A stretch of 64,000 nt of DNA from Argentina anserina (taxonomy: Eukaryota > Streptophyta > Magnoliopsida > Rosales > Rosaceae): positions 15,085,001 through 15,149,000 of the forward strand of contig NC_065874.1 of assembly GCF_933775445.1 (NCBI RefSeq), read 5' to 3'. Made by a program: the position numbers and the translations under genes. The notes under the pieces were generated by a model. It saw only the letters and a list, made by a program, of their open reading frames with translations. It was not told the origin of the DNA and ran no database searches. Of the stretch, positions 47,292 to 59,936 are shown one piece after another; position 1 is the first letter of the stretch; the number at the start of each line of letters is the position of its first letter.

Positions 47292-49133
47292 AGGATCCTC
47301 TCCTTGGCTAGTCTCTCTCCTTAATTAATTGTCCTTGACTTCTAATCTTGTCCATTCATTCAAAATCTAATGGTTATTTAGTTATTCACCTCAACTTCTG
47401 ACTCTCGGATAATCAAAGGTTGGGTTTTTAATGCTAACGACGTTTTTCCTTCCGTTAAACTTTGAGAAGAATATATATGGGAAAGTATGATTCATGTGAA
47501 GCTTGGATTTGTAGGCTCTCCTTGGCTCGATCATCTCTGAATCTTACATTTTAATTGAAATAAAGAGAAAAAAGAATAGTGGAAGATGAAGGATTCAAAC
47601 GTGAACGGTGAAGAGAAGACGAGATTCACAGGAAGATGCAAAGAAAGAGAAGGATTTTAGATGACGTTAAGCTCTGTCAAGAATAAAATTCTAAAATTGT
47701 GCATTTAATATATTTCGCTGATGTGGCATCTTTTTATCCTTTAGATATCTTGTGTACGGCCGAGATTAAAAGCTGAGGAAAACTAAGGACAATAGATAGC
47801 TATTACAACCTTAGTGCCTAATAGGCTGGACATGGCATGGGCCTTGGACCATGCCTCGGCAAGGCACACACACATGTAAAGGAAAAGCATGCAAGAAGCA
47901 AGGCAGATAAGTTGCAAATGTATTAGCCTCGCTAGCACGTTGGTTGGTTGGTTGAATATTAGCCTCACTAGTAGGAGCCTCATAAGCACAGAGTCAAGTG
48001 CCAAGCAATGCAATGGAATGTAGAGTTATTAGTCTAGACATATGCAACCATATTAGCCTTGTTAGCATGCAAGGAATATGCAAAGACAAGTGCAAGGGTA
48101 GATGCATACATATTAGTCTCGCCAGTAAGGAAGTTGGCAGATCTGACATTGTAGGGACATTAGCCTCGCTAGCAGACCTTGGCAAGCACTAGGCAGGCAG
48201 TTGGCCAAATATTAGCCTCACTAGCACGGAGCAGACAAACTTGTAGGCTAGAGATTAGCCCCGCTGACACTGATCATGGGAATGTGGCAGATAAACATAA
48301 GCAATAAGCAAGCAGGTATGCGCACGCGACGTGTAGGGTTGTCGATAAGAGGCGATACATGGTGTCCAAAGGATGCAAGACAGCAAGTTCACAAGTAGTG
48401 GGCGGTTATCAAGTATGCAAGGAAGTTACCAAGGAGTGGAAAGTTATTCGAGGTAGTTATCAAGTAGTATGAAATTATCCATGCTTGGTAGCTACTAATG
48501 CTTGAAGATATGACCAACGGTTACTTGAGCAAGGTAGTGGGGTTAGTGGGCTGTGTCATGGAAGTTAATTGCTTGACAAGCATGCATGCTGCCATATAAT
48601 CCTAGGGCAGTTGGGGGTGTCAACCGCCATGCACAATTGTAGTGCAACATAAACCTAGACCAATGGGGTTGTCATTGGTAGGTGAGAACCAATACAAGCA
48701 ATAAGAGAGCAGGTATGGGTGAGGGAAAAACAATTGAGAGCTAGGCAGAAGGAACATAGGAAGTGTTAAGGCTATAAGCCTTATTGTACCCTTAGATTGA
48801 GTGATTAGTGTAGATGCACTAAGTGAGTTGCTAGGCAGATTGGGTTTAGGTGAACTAAGGCTGAAAGCACTCTTTGTACTCGTTGTAATCTTCTTGATCA
48901 TTTAATAGAGTTAAAGGTTGAGAGCGGACTCCCATAAACACTTGTGTCTTGTGTGTGATTATAGCTTGTATACTCATTGTCGTTGATTTAATAGTTTTTG
49001 TTGTGCAATAGACAATTAAGTGAGAGATTGTAGGCTAGTTAGATAGTGTAGGCTGCTTAATTAGCTCCACCACATAGAGAAAAAGTTTTGGTATCGACTT
49101 TGCCCATGTGACAATAGCCAAGGAGAGGATCCT
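47292..49133. mobile_element. TIR element with AGGATCCTCTCCTTGGCT ends, host of a nested insertion
   Basis: AGGATCCTCTCCTTGGCT at the left is an exact inverse of AGCCAAGGAGAGGATCCT at the right (49116-49133). Without the nested 1.3 kb the element would be about 0.53 kb. The target duplication could not be fixed. Superfamily unknown. Confidence 0.6.
47796..49109. mobile_element. Nested 1.3-kb insertion of uncertain class
   Basis: Flanked by the 8-bp direct repeat GACAATAG (47788-47795 and 49110-49117). The first 500 bp contain about eight degenerate copies of ATTAGCCTCGCTAGCA. The later part (AGAGCGGACTCCCATAAACA near 48920, TGGTATCGACTTTGC near the right end) looks like the end of an LTR. 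No coding region. It may be a decayed LTR or solo LTR. Confidence 0.45.
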
Positions 49134-49311
49134 AATCCTTAAGAATTAGGGTTACATAAGATGAAATTAGTCTTTGAATTAGTTAGTTTCCACATCAAAA
49201 AGGATAGTGCTTTAAGTCTGATTGTATTAATTAGTTTGATAATATTTCTTAGCCTCGCATTTAAACAATCAAATTGATGACCAGGTTGGGGTACGTACCA
49301 TTTGGTAAACT

Positions 49312-52300
49312 TGTAATAACCCTCGTTTTCAAAACATTATTTGAATTGAATTAAATTCTATTAAGTTGTGAAATTTGATTTAAACCGAATATGATTACTT
49401 GCAAACGTTACGAAACGGGAACGGAAACGTTCCGAGAACGTTTAATAAGAAAACGTTACGTTTCCGCAACGTATATATCGACTTTTATTCCGTCGATCGG
49501 TTGCGGAAACGTTCTTCACGGAAGTTGTAGAGCTCGTCGATACGAGTTCGTGAGTATGTGACACGTTCGAAACGGACATCGTACGTAAAAGTTATTAACG
49601 TCGGAAGTTAGTTTCCGATTTGGAAACTAGTATAAATAGAGCATTTAAGAGATTAGGGTTTCCATAATTGGAAACCCCTCATTCGGCCGCCTCCCTTCTC
49701 TTTCTCTCTCTCTTCCCTCTCGTTTTCTCTCCCTCTCACCCGAACTCTCCTCTCTCTCTCGGATTCCACCTTCGATCTCTCTCCCCCGAGGGAGGTGTTC
49801 CTCACCGCCGACTCCAAGGTGCTTAGCAGCCCGAGGCGACGTCCCACCGAGCATGGCACGAGCTACAGTGTCGTCGTGAAGTACCGCCGAACGTCACCGA
49901 GCCCAGCAGCGATGGGTTCCAGCCCTCCGCCGGTGCGAGCGCACGATCCACACCCCTATCCACCCTCTGACGCCACCACGAGCAGCCCTAATCAAGCCAT
50001 CACACGCCTCCCACAAGAAATCGACACGATCGGCGATTGTTTCTCTCCGACGATTCTCGAAGCCTCCACCGTTCGATCTAGGTATGAGATGATGATTTGA
50101 TGCTTATGTGTGTTTGTGTGGTGATTTGAATTGATTTGGGGAAGATTGGATGAGGATCGGAGGTAGAGGTGGAGTGTGGAACACCGCCGCCTTAGGCGGC
50201 GCGTGTGAGCGCGTGCAGTAGCCTAGGGGCGGTGTGAGGCCGTGGGAAGGGCGGAGGAGGGAAGGGGGAGAGTTTTGGGGCAGCGGTGGCGTGATACGCG
50301 CCGTGGTTAGCCTCGGCGCGTGGGCCCCACCCGCGGCCGGCCGGAGGTGGCGCGTGTGCCACACGCGCCGCCGTGTGAGGCGGTGTAATTAGTTTTGACT
50401 GAAAGGGTAATTTGGTAATTTACTGTGTAACGGTAAATGTAAATTTTATTTACGTATGGTAAATGTAATTAAGTTTTACCTACGGTAAATGTAATTATAA
50501 ATTACTTTCAGTAAATGTAAAAAAGTAATTTGTAAAAGGGTAATTTAGTAAATTTTATTTACTGAGTTGTATTTACATTTAAATCGTACGTATACGTACA
50601 GAAATACGTATTAATACTTATACGTACAGAAATACGTATTAATACTTATACGTACAGAAATACGTATTAATATTGATACGTACAGAAATACGTATTAATA
50701 TTGATACGTACAGAAATACGTATATAGTATTTATACGTACAGAAATACGTATATAGTACTTATACGTACAGAAATACGTATTAATTGAGTATTGCACAGT
50801 AACCGTGAATAGTGAACCGTGAAGAGTAATTTCGTAAAACCAAAAATTGCTGAACAGTAACCAATTAATACTGTTACGGCATTTAAAGGTTTACGAAACG
50901 ATTCTAAATTCTTTTCTTATTCTTTTAAGGTGATCATTAATCGAGGAAAGGAATTATATTCGGGAATTGTGGAATTACGCTCAAGTCAATAAGGTGAGTA
51001 AAATCTCACTGAATTACGAATCTACCCTCGTGGTGATTCAACATTTTTGCAAGTGTGTTTATCAAATGAATTATAACATGTATATAATTTAGTGGACTAC
51101 ATATATACAGTATAATGGTAATAAGTACATATTATATATATCGTTCATTAAATTACGTACTGTTATTAATTCATTAAAAATAGTCATTTCGGTGACGGAA
51201 AATTGAGCATGAGTATGTGAGAATATTGTACGTAATTCTTCAGGTGTTTATGAAATATAACATGTATAGGATATAGTGGACTATGTATATATTGTATAAA
51301 TGGTAATAAATACGAATATATATAGTTTGCTATATAGTATACTGTTGTGATTTTTATTGTGGTGATATCATGAAAGTTTTAAAGCGTACAATATGATGAG
51401 TGATTATTGTACATGATTTTATCACGGAGAATGTAATAAAATTGTGAGTTGTCTTCGGACGTGATGTGTGGTACAATATGATGTGTGATTATTGTACGTG
51501 TTTTTAACATTGAGGTTGTTAAAATGTGATTTGTCTTCGGACGTGATTTTTGGTACAATATGATGTGAGATTATTGTACGTGTGTGGCAAGTCGGAACCT
51601 AGCCTTTGGCCGGGCGAAAGTTACGATACAGTTAGAGCTCTAGTCTGTCTGCCTTAGTACTGCATGCGAGGTAACGGGTGGTTATCTGCTCATGGGTACT
51701 CGGTGTATTTTGGATGTTGGGTAGCGGGTGGCTATCCAATATCAACGGTGTATTACGAGAGGGGTAACAGATGTGTACCAGCGTTCTTGGTACCCGTATT
51801 ATAAATGCATTGGGTAACCAGAAGGGTTACTTAATTTCCCCATGAGCTTTTTATTTCATATTTCTTTGGGTCAACCAGATGGGCTGACCATTGGCTCATG
51901 GGGGCATTTATATTTGTTGTTTTGTGATCTTTCGTATATATTGATATGCGAACTGCATTGTGATTTTACTCATACGAGCTATAAGCTTACCGGGTTTGTG
52001 TTTACAATCCCGGTGCACCAATTCGATGGTGTAGGGGATAACTCTGCAGGTGCTGATTAGTGGAGGTTGAGTGACGACTACAGAGGCTCGAAGTCGTTCG
52101 GATCCTACTTGCGGTGAGATTTTAGCATGGATTCGTGTGTGAGGTTTTGTGTATTTTCAATTGTGAGATTCGTGAGTGATTTGTGAGAATTATTACATTT
52201 CCATTTTGTGTATGGATTATAATTTGGGTTGTAATAATTGGTTGTCTGAGTTGTATTGAGAACTCAGAATTGATCCGCTGTTACACTTAAATGATTTCGG

Positions 52301-52373
52301 TTTATTTGAGATTTTTGTGTTTAACGACTTTAAAATTTTGAGTTTTTAGGCTCGAAATTTTGGGGTCGTTACA
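49312..52373 (+). mobile_element. Solo LTR of the Gypsy family, opposite orientation
   Basis: Starts TGTAATAACCCTCG and ends TGGGGTCGTTACA, with a perfect 5-bp duplication AAACT (49307-49311 and 52374-52378). It is homologous over its length to the LTRs at 30715-33702 and 36882-39811 but clearly diverged and inverted relative to them. A shorter TACGTA minisatellite lies at about 50585-50785. Formed by LTR-LTR recombination that removed the interior. Confidence 0.9.
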
Positions 52374-52378
52374 AAACT

Positions 52379-53134
52379 AGTCACGTTACCATGTAGTAGC
52401 TTTATTTGGTCACTCGTTTAAGGAAGTAAAGTGACTCAATGTGAGCTGTACATTCGTCCAGTTCCGTAATTCATATTACAGATGCAACTACTTATGAACC
52501 TGTAATGTAAATATCTTACCACTTCAAATATCTTCTTTCTTCATTTTTGAATGCAAAGTTGGTAGTAATAGTATAATAGATAATCCCGCATGAAATATTT
52601 ATCATCTGGACCTGTTTGGCATATACAGAAACACCTTTACAGATGATGGAAATAATGCCAATGCAATAACTGCCTCTGATATCAAAATATTTCAATCAAT
52701 GATAATTTGAACTGCTCTTGGATTACAGGTTAGGCAACACTACCAACTGAAATTTCTAGCTTCTGAAACAAAAAAGATTATGAAGCAGTTTGGATCTAAG
52801 AATAATAAAAGGACATCAATAATAACTTATATTCATAAATTAGCAGAAAGATAATCATTCAATACAAGAAATCTTATATCTGACCAATAACCCTAGCCTT
52901 TGTTCTTGTTGCCAAGCTAGTCCCCCTGTTATGAAAAGCAGGAATAATCTAGCATATATAACACCCTAAATAAAATCCTGTACAAAAACCAATATTTGAC
53001 ATGAACCATAAGAGTTGAATGATATGGTTCCCTATTGACCAATCATAACTCCAAATTAAAACCAATGACCCTAAGGGATAAAGAAGAAAAATATATCAAT
53101 GATATGAATGTAGAGCAGCTAGCTACCTACCTAG
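52379..53134. other. Intergenic region, no recognised gene
   Basis: AT-rich; probably distal 3' flank of the DUF761 gene before the hAT insertion. Confidence 0.4.
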
Positions 53135-53142
53135 CTAGAGGT

Positions 53143-55329
53143 CAGGGCCGGCCTTTGGCCTGTGCCGGTCATGCGGCGGCCATGTGCCGCCAATCCGCAG
53201 AGGCAACAAATTTTTTTTTCATATATACTAAATTACTTATGTTAATAAAAAAGCATGTAAGTGAATAACTTCTGATTTTGTAGAGTTAGTAAGTATTGGT
53301 GTTCCAATCCCAGCAGCTCGATTTTTTTAGCGGTTTTCCCTTATTTTTTGTAATTTCTTTTAGGTTTTAATTAAAAATTTCTTAGAATCTTTTTGTCTCT
53401 TTATTTAGCGGTTTTTTCTTTTTTTTCTTTTTATTTCTTCCACGTGTTATTTGTGTGAAGCATGAATAGGAATCACACCATTTACACCAGTTATTTGTCA
53501 ATAGAATTAAAATGTTAAAGTCATTTGAGATCTTTTTTGTTAAAATATAATGATTTTATGTAATTGTGTTTAATACAAAGAGTATTTGTAGAATGCTGGT
53601 TTTATAAAAGATTTGTCTTTTACAATTTTAACCCTCATTGATATATATGTTATTTGGCAAATCACATTTTTACATGGATAATATAGGGAGTTCAATTTTT
53701 TGGTAAAGTTGTTGACACTAAAGTCAAACTTTCAGTTATAGTAATGAGGATAAAAATAAGAGAAAATTAGAGATAAACCCGATTTTGAAGACTCCATTTT
53801 CAAATTAAACCCACTATGCATTTTTCTATAGATTTACACCCAACTCAAATATATAATTACCATTTTTATTATTCATTTTTTTTCATTTTTTTCTACATTC
53901 ACATTTTTGCCCTTCAGATTGTATAAAGTTAAATTTGGTATTTTCTCAATCTCAGCATAAATTTGAATTTCAAATGCTAAACTAAAATTTAGCTATAACT
54001 AATTGCATCATAATCAATTGCATTCTTACTTTCTTAATTTTGTACTATGACTGTATATATATGCTCTTCATAGAAACATTCTATTTATATGGTTTTGTAT
54101 TTCCTATTGTATAGGTACCTTGACATACAAAATTTCAGATTTTATATATAGTGCAAAGTCTCATTTCATTTGAATTATGAAAATGAACTTTCTACTTGCT
54201 TCAAAGAAAGGGAAGCATACAACCATAGCTGGTTTTTCTTGTATGTGCTTCAATAGATTAATTGATGATCGAAGAACTATTCTAAAGAAAAGAAAAAAGG
54301 GTTGGAGAATGGGAAGAAATAAGACAAAGAGTTTTGTTTTTGTGAATTGGATTGCATTTTCACTCTTAAACTCACATTTGGTGTCGTTCGATCTACATAC
54401 ACGAATGATATTTATATGTAAGGTACATGGCGATCTTATATTTTGACAAACTTGTCTCTTCTTATTTTTTAGGTATATTATTATGTTCGAGAGAACTTTT
54501 TACTCATGGCTATTTACATTTTTAATTAATTTACCGGTTAAGTAGACTAGCTTGAGAAATATAACCTTGAAATTCAAATTAATTAAAACATAGGTATAAT
54601 ATAGAGAGACACCTAACGAAAAGTGTAAAATCTAAATTGGAGTCTAATATAGAGGTATTAGTGAAAAGAAACATAAAATAAATTTCCTATATACTAGGTG
54701 AGTTTAAAACACTAAAGTACTACATGTATTTTCTTAGGGTCTGATATCATACATTCAAGTTACCTATATATCATATTTATTATTCTACCTTGTCTATAGA
54801 AAATTAGTTCATTTTCACCTAATTTTTTCATAAATTTATAGAAATATTCCATGATTTTCTCAATAATTATGAAATTGATTGAAACAACATAATAGTTAGT
54901 ATTAAAGAAAAAATCACATAATTAAGGTGTTTAAGACTTAGAGTCAATTAAGCTCATTTATTATATTGATGTTATATTTCAATGGTGGCAATATGTGTAA
55001 ATTATACAAAAACTGGGAAATAATATATAGTAAAATTTATTTATTTAAGTGTCTATCTTATAAGATTAAATCAGTGGGTTTAATTTCAAATGGGCATAGA
55101 TGTTTGAGTGTATAATGAAATATTTTTGTCTTAAGAACTTATTATATGAGTTTTTTTTCCTCAGTCTATACTCTTGCATTACTCTTCGATTTTTATTTTG
55201 AGAATTAAAATAATATGTTTCCTTATTATTGACAAAATAATTTAACAACATTATATATATACATACATACACACAAAGGCCGCACAAAAAAATTCGCACA
55301 GGGCCTCTTATGACACAGGACCGACCCTG
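53143..55329. mobile_element. 2.19-kb non-autonomous hAT element downstream of DUF761
   Basis: Ends CAGGGCCGGCCTTTGGCC and GACACAGGACCGACCCTG with a perfect 8-bp duplication CTAGAGGT (53135-53142 and 55330-55337). Terminal CAGGGCCGG is typical of a plant hAT group. The interior is AT-rich and carries no recognisable transposase. It sits 17 bp past the DUF761 stop codon, so it lies in that gene's 3' untranslated region. Confidence 0.9.
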
Positions 55330-55346
55330 CTAGAGGTTACTAGTTA

Positions 55347-56006
55347 TTAGAAGGCTTTGTGATAAATCCCATGAATCCTTTTCCATGACTCTTCTCTCTG
55401 CATCTTCAACTGTTTGTAGAAGTTCCCGATAAAATTCTCTGCTTTGATCAAAAGCTCTTGACCACTAAGATCTGCTACCTCATCTTCTTCCTCTATCTGA
55501 CGGAAGTTCTCAAGAACAACATCATCATCATCACTCTGATCTCCTTCAGTCTCAGTCTCTCCACCACCTATAAAAAAAAGGCTAGGCATGGAAGGACACT
55601 TTCTCACACACTCCATTTTCACAGCGCCAGTAATCTTCTGCGACTTGCTCTTTGCAGGCATCTTATTAGCAGCATTCTTTTCAGAACATTCAGAAGAAGC
55701 CCTTCGATCTTCATCATTCTGGGGAGTAACCCTTTCCTGAGTTGTCTCAGTAGAGGCTACTTCTGAGGGTACCACCAACACAGCTTTCTGAGGAGCAGAA
55801 AGTACTGGTTTCTTCTTCTCATGATCTATAGGCTTGGAGAGGGATCTGAGAAGACCGGCCTGTGCTCCAAGGGAAATGATGAGAAGGTTAGTGATTATGT
55901 ACAGGTAGGTAGTCCTTACTGAAGAGGATAAAAGGGGTGTGACGATGAGAAGAACAATTATTAGAGAAAGCATGAAGATCTGCGATTTTTGACAGTTCTT
56001 CATCAT
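55347..56006 (-). CDS. Small membrane protein with C-terminal DUF761 domain
   Basis: A single-exon gene of 219 residues from MMKNCQKSQ. It has two N-terminal membrane segments (IFMLSLIIVLLIVTPLLSSS and YLYIITNLLIISLGAQAGLL), a charged polar middle, an acidic stretch (GDQSDDDDVV) and a C-terminal DUF761 motif (ELLIKAENFIGNFYKQLKMQ, then RIHGIYHKAF). The family is plant-specific, with some members named cotton fibre expressed; its function is unknown. The frame is open 46 codons further upstream to 56144. However, a TATA box at 56120-56127 lies inside that extension, so transcription should begin near 56090 and the first usable ATG is at 56006. A hAT element begins 17 bp beyond the stop. Confidence 0.85.
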   Translation of the reverse strand: MMKNCQKSQIFMLSLIIVLLIVTPLLSSSVRTTYLYIITNLLIISLGAQAGLLRSLSKPIDHEKKKPVLSAPQKAVLVVPSEVASTETTQERVTPQNDEDRRASSECSEKNAANKMPAKSKSQKITGAVKMECVRKCPSMPSLFFIGGGETETEGDQSDDDDVVLENFRQIEEEDEVADLSGQELLIKAENFIGNFYKQLKMQREESWKRIHGIYHKAF

Positions 56007-56119
56007 GGTGCCTGTGGCTGATGAGGGACTTGAAAGGTGGTGGGGTAGAATGGTGGATGTTAGGGAGGAATGAGAGGAATGAGAGGAATGGAGTACAAAT
56101 AAAACAAAGCCTGTGGCCA

Positions 56120-56127
56120 TATTTATA
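56120..56127 (-). promoter_or_regulatory. TATA box of the DUF761 gene
   Basis: The minus strand reads CCCTATAAATATGGCC, a canonical plant TATA box 114 bp upstream of the ATG at 56006. It argues against the longer upstream start. Confidence 0.7.
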
Positions 56128-56159
56128 GGGAGAGCGAGGGACATGTACGTAACTTGTCT

Positions 56160-57912
56160 TGGATTAAGGATGATATTGCTGCTATTATATTATCTCTAGA
56201 TTAGTCAACACAAGTACAAAGAAATTCATTGGGAATAAGCTCCTTAATCACTACACAATTTCATCTTTTCCTGCATGTCATTTTCACGATCGATTAAATT
56301 ACGCAAAAGTAAAAAACATAATGCAGAGATGCAGATTCTTGGAAAAGGGCAAGAAAAGAGGATGTTTTCTCTCATGTAATGAAAAGAATTTGGAGGAAAC
56401 GACTTGGGTTCGATCATCAGTCCAAAAATTAAGTACAGTATTGTTACCTCTAGCCTCTAGATAAGAATCGAGTTGGGTTTAATCATTTTTATACTGAAAT
56501 AAGTCGAATATATGCGGGCTATAATTCTTTGTGATTGTTAGACATGGTTATGTTTATTTACTCAAAGGAATGAGTATAGAAATCAAGATGAAGAATTATG
56601 ATGCATGAGTTTACATTCAAAAAGTAGCTTGCAAAGCGATCGAGTACGAGTGCGTGACCGGTTCATAATTTCTTCAAGTTCATTATTCAATGTTTTGTAT
56701 TACCAAGTATGTAAATATGCGCCGAGGGATTAAATCGTAAGCCTAGAAAGCAATTAGATTACCCTAACTTAATAAACAAAGTGAGTAAACATGCTTAACG
56801 TAGGTATAATTTGAGATTTACAAACACTACCCCATACAGGGGACAATAATCAAATTCTTAAAGGAAGTCATCTGAGTTTTTAAACCATGCATTACTTTGT
56901 TTATCTAGTGTAAATGATTCAAGATTATTTTGTTACATATTATCGACACGCGAAAGCTCCGATTTCTGGTCCTGGAAGTTCTATTGTTGCTTCGTGAGAA
57001 AAACAAAACGATCTTATTCACTAGATGAAATGTTAGTCGACCTGAAAACAGGCTCAAGTTGATACTTGATCGTTAAACGTTTAGAAAGAAAGAGTAGAGC
57101 AAGACACGAGAACAGAATCAGAATATGCAAGAGGGGCAGAAAGATTTGTATACAATTGGACAATGTTTTGATAAGGGTCGGTGGAAAGCGTAAGATTCTC
57201 ACGCTTAATGAACTAATTAGCACCAGATATTTTTTGGGGTCTAATTTACGTTTATCACCAACTTCATGTCTTAATCATCCCACTTGATCTTCTTGTACTA
57301 GTGCGCTCCTCTATTGTGGTCCTCCATAAGGATCCTCAAACTTTTTCCTTTCCTCTAATTTTGTACACCAAGAATTTGCCAGATTATGAAGCAAACGTGT
57401 CATATTGTTGGTCGTATTTTTCGTATACGGAGTGATGTATCGGAATGTGATCGGAAAACATGATACCAAGGACACTATCATAGCTTTGCTTTCCGAACAA
57501 GGATGCATTTAGAAGTTATAGCGAGTTCAGCCCTCTCACTAAAACGTTCAACAATTTGAGAAATCAAGTCAAAAGTCGGCACAAGAAACAAACTGCACAT
57601 CTTGCTCCTAAGAAAAAATGTAACCGTATTGGTTTGAATTTTATACCAACCAATTTTCTTTTGGGCTTTATATGTCCCTTTCTCTTATATATCCTCCAAT
57701 TCAAAGAAAAATAAATTCAAAGGTCCCAAAAAAAAAGGTGGATAAAGAAAATGATGTTTGCACATGATTTTACTATTCAAAATTTTTCTACTTGTCACCC
57801 TATGTCTCCAAAAACAAGAGATATGGCACTATGGCAATCCTTTTCAACCTGGACATAAAGTTTATCCACAATTTAGCAATAGCATATAGTCTCCTTTTCT
57901 TTTCACATGTAA
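56160..57912. other. Intergenic region, no recognised gene
   Basis: Upstream sequence of the DUF761 gene and AT-rich spacer. Short open frames near 57014-57508 have no recognisable product. Confidence 0.45.
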
Positions 57913-57921
57913 AATTTGATA

Positions 57922-58990
57922 GAGTTTTTTTCACCAATAGTCCTTCAACTCTGGTGTACCTACCAATGTGATACCTCAACTCTTAATCGTACCAATGTGA
58001 TACCCAGACTCTAATATTGCTATCATTGAAGTACTTCCGTTAGTTTTTTTAAACTTTTCCGTTATCTTGGTGATGTGGCAGGTACGTGAGGCCCACAAAG
58101 AGGGTTAAAAGACAAAATTAACCTCATCTGAGAGGAGCAATGTTTTTCCCGCCCTTTACCTTGAGAAAGACACCCAACAATTCCAATTTTGGCGCCAATT
58201 TTCCCTCTCTACTCCTTAATTTGTGTCTCTTATCTAAACTAAAGAACTACTGCCAACCAGTCGACCATAATCTGATAAAACCTAGATCAATCTCATTTTC
58301 TATTTTTACCCTAGCACTTATTAAACTAACAGAATAAATATATAAATTTATATGGAACATCTCATTTCCACAATCTCATAAGAATATAAAAACACATAAC
58401 TTAACGAAATTCAAATACATGTTTAAGTACCATTAGTTGCCACCTTTTATGTTGATCTGCCATGATTTTTGCTTGTAAGAACTAATGGTACATGTAGTTG
58501 AATTTCGTTAAGTTATGTGTTTCTATATTCTTATGAGATTGTGGAAATGAGATGTTCCATATAAATTTATATATTTATTCTGTTAGTTTAACAAGTGCTA
58601 GGGTAAAAATAGAAAATGAGATTGATCTAGGTTTTATCAGATTGTGGTCGACTGGTTGGCGGTAGTTCTTTAGTTTAGATATTAGACACAAATTAAGGAG
58701 TAGGGAGTGAAAATTGGCGCCAAAATTGGAATTGTTGTGTGTCTCTCTCAAGGTAAAGGACGGGAAAAACATTGCTCCTCTCAGATGAGGTTAATTTTGT
58801 CTTTTAACCCTCTTTATGGGCCTCACGTACCTGCCACGTCACCAAGATAACGGAAAAGATTAAAAAAACTAACGGAAGTACTTCAATGATAGCAATACTA
58901 GAGTCTGGGTATCACATTGGTACGATTAAGAGTTGAGGTATCACATTGGTAGATACACCAGAGTTGAGGGACTGTTGGTGAAAAAAACTC
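57922..58990. mobile_element. Fold-back Mutator-type element (1,069 bp)
   Basis: A perfect 9-bp duplication AATTTGATA (57913-57921 and 58991-58999). The element is one giant inverted repeat. GAGTTTTTTTCACCAA ... at the left pairs with TTGGTGAAAAAAACTC at the right, and the arms extend inward about 500 bp each to a loop near 58437-58480. The same 65-residue frame appears once on each strand (58140-58337 +, 58575-58772 -), which is a mirror artefact and not a gene. Confidence 0.9.
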
Positions 58991-58999
58991 AATTTGATA

Positions 59000-59936
59000 T
59001 AACCCTTTTTTTTTCAAAGTTCTTTGATCACTAAATCCATCATTAATCCAGTCAATTACACTACTGTAGAGAGATAAGGGGCCCAGATCAGATAGCCTCT
59101 CTAATGCAGACAAAGCATCCAACCAAAAATAACTCAAACAAAAGTATTCTCCCCATGTTCCTTGTCTGAATATAATTTGGCTAGTTTCGTTATATGATTA
59201 TGTCTTTCTCAGTCACTTTCTAGGTTATAGGATTCACTTTTGCTGGGAATAGATCGGAGGCTCGACCATTTCACTTTTCTGGGTTAGAAACAGATATGAG
59301 GCTCAAATTAGAAAGCTCATAAAAGCAAAGTTCAAACGTGCATTGCACCATCATATCTTTTGCCAACAAACTTGATACCCCCTTATCCTTTAGATATACA
59401 ACTAAGCAACAGATAATTGACAACCATAATTAGTCATGTACTGGCTGCAAAATGCCTTTTGATTTGAGAGCTTAACAGAGATAGATAGCTATAGCGGATT
59501 TAATTGGTCCGATAAGACTAACCTAGCTCGCTTAAAGAGAGCTTATCCTTGAGCACCTTCTCAAATTCAACAATTGACTAAAATACATGGTTAGAAGTTC
59601 TTGAAAACTAGGTGGTTAGATAAAAAGTTAATGGCTAAAAGGCAAAATCAAACAAAAGGCAGTACAGGAAGCAACTTATGGCCGAAAGAGATATTTCATA
59701 TCGTACTCATAACAGGAACATTGAACAGCATATACTACACAAGCTGGATAAGATTAAGCAATGTTAAGTGGCATGCCAACTATATAGACAAATGCATGCA
59801 ACAAAATGTGCGGATCAAGAAGGCTCAGAGAGGCTTACACTGCTTTCGCAGAAGCTGAGACCCAGCCAACTTGCATACGACGAAGATATGCCACCGTCAA
59901 ATGTCTGCATACATAATATATACACTGCATCTTCGG
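59000..59936. other. Spacer between the fold-back element and the CAP-H pseudogene
   Basis: The minus frame just right of the element (to 59137; WLDALSALERLSDLGPLSLY ...) reads like protein but I cannot name it. It is cut by the element. The rest shows no gene. Confidence 0.3.

Noticed and set aside
58140..58772. Two 65-residue frames with almost the same sequence on opposite strands
   Set aside because: They are the two arms of the fold-back element read on each strand.
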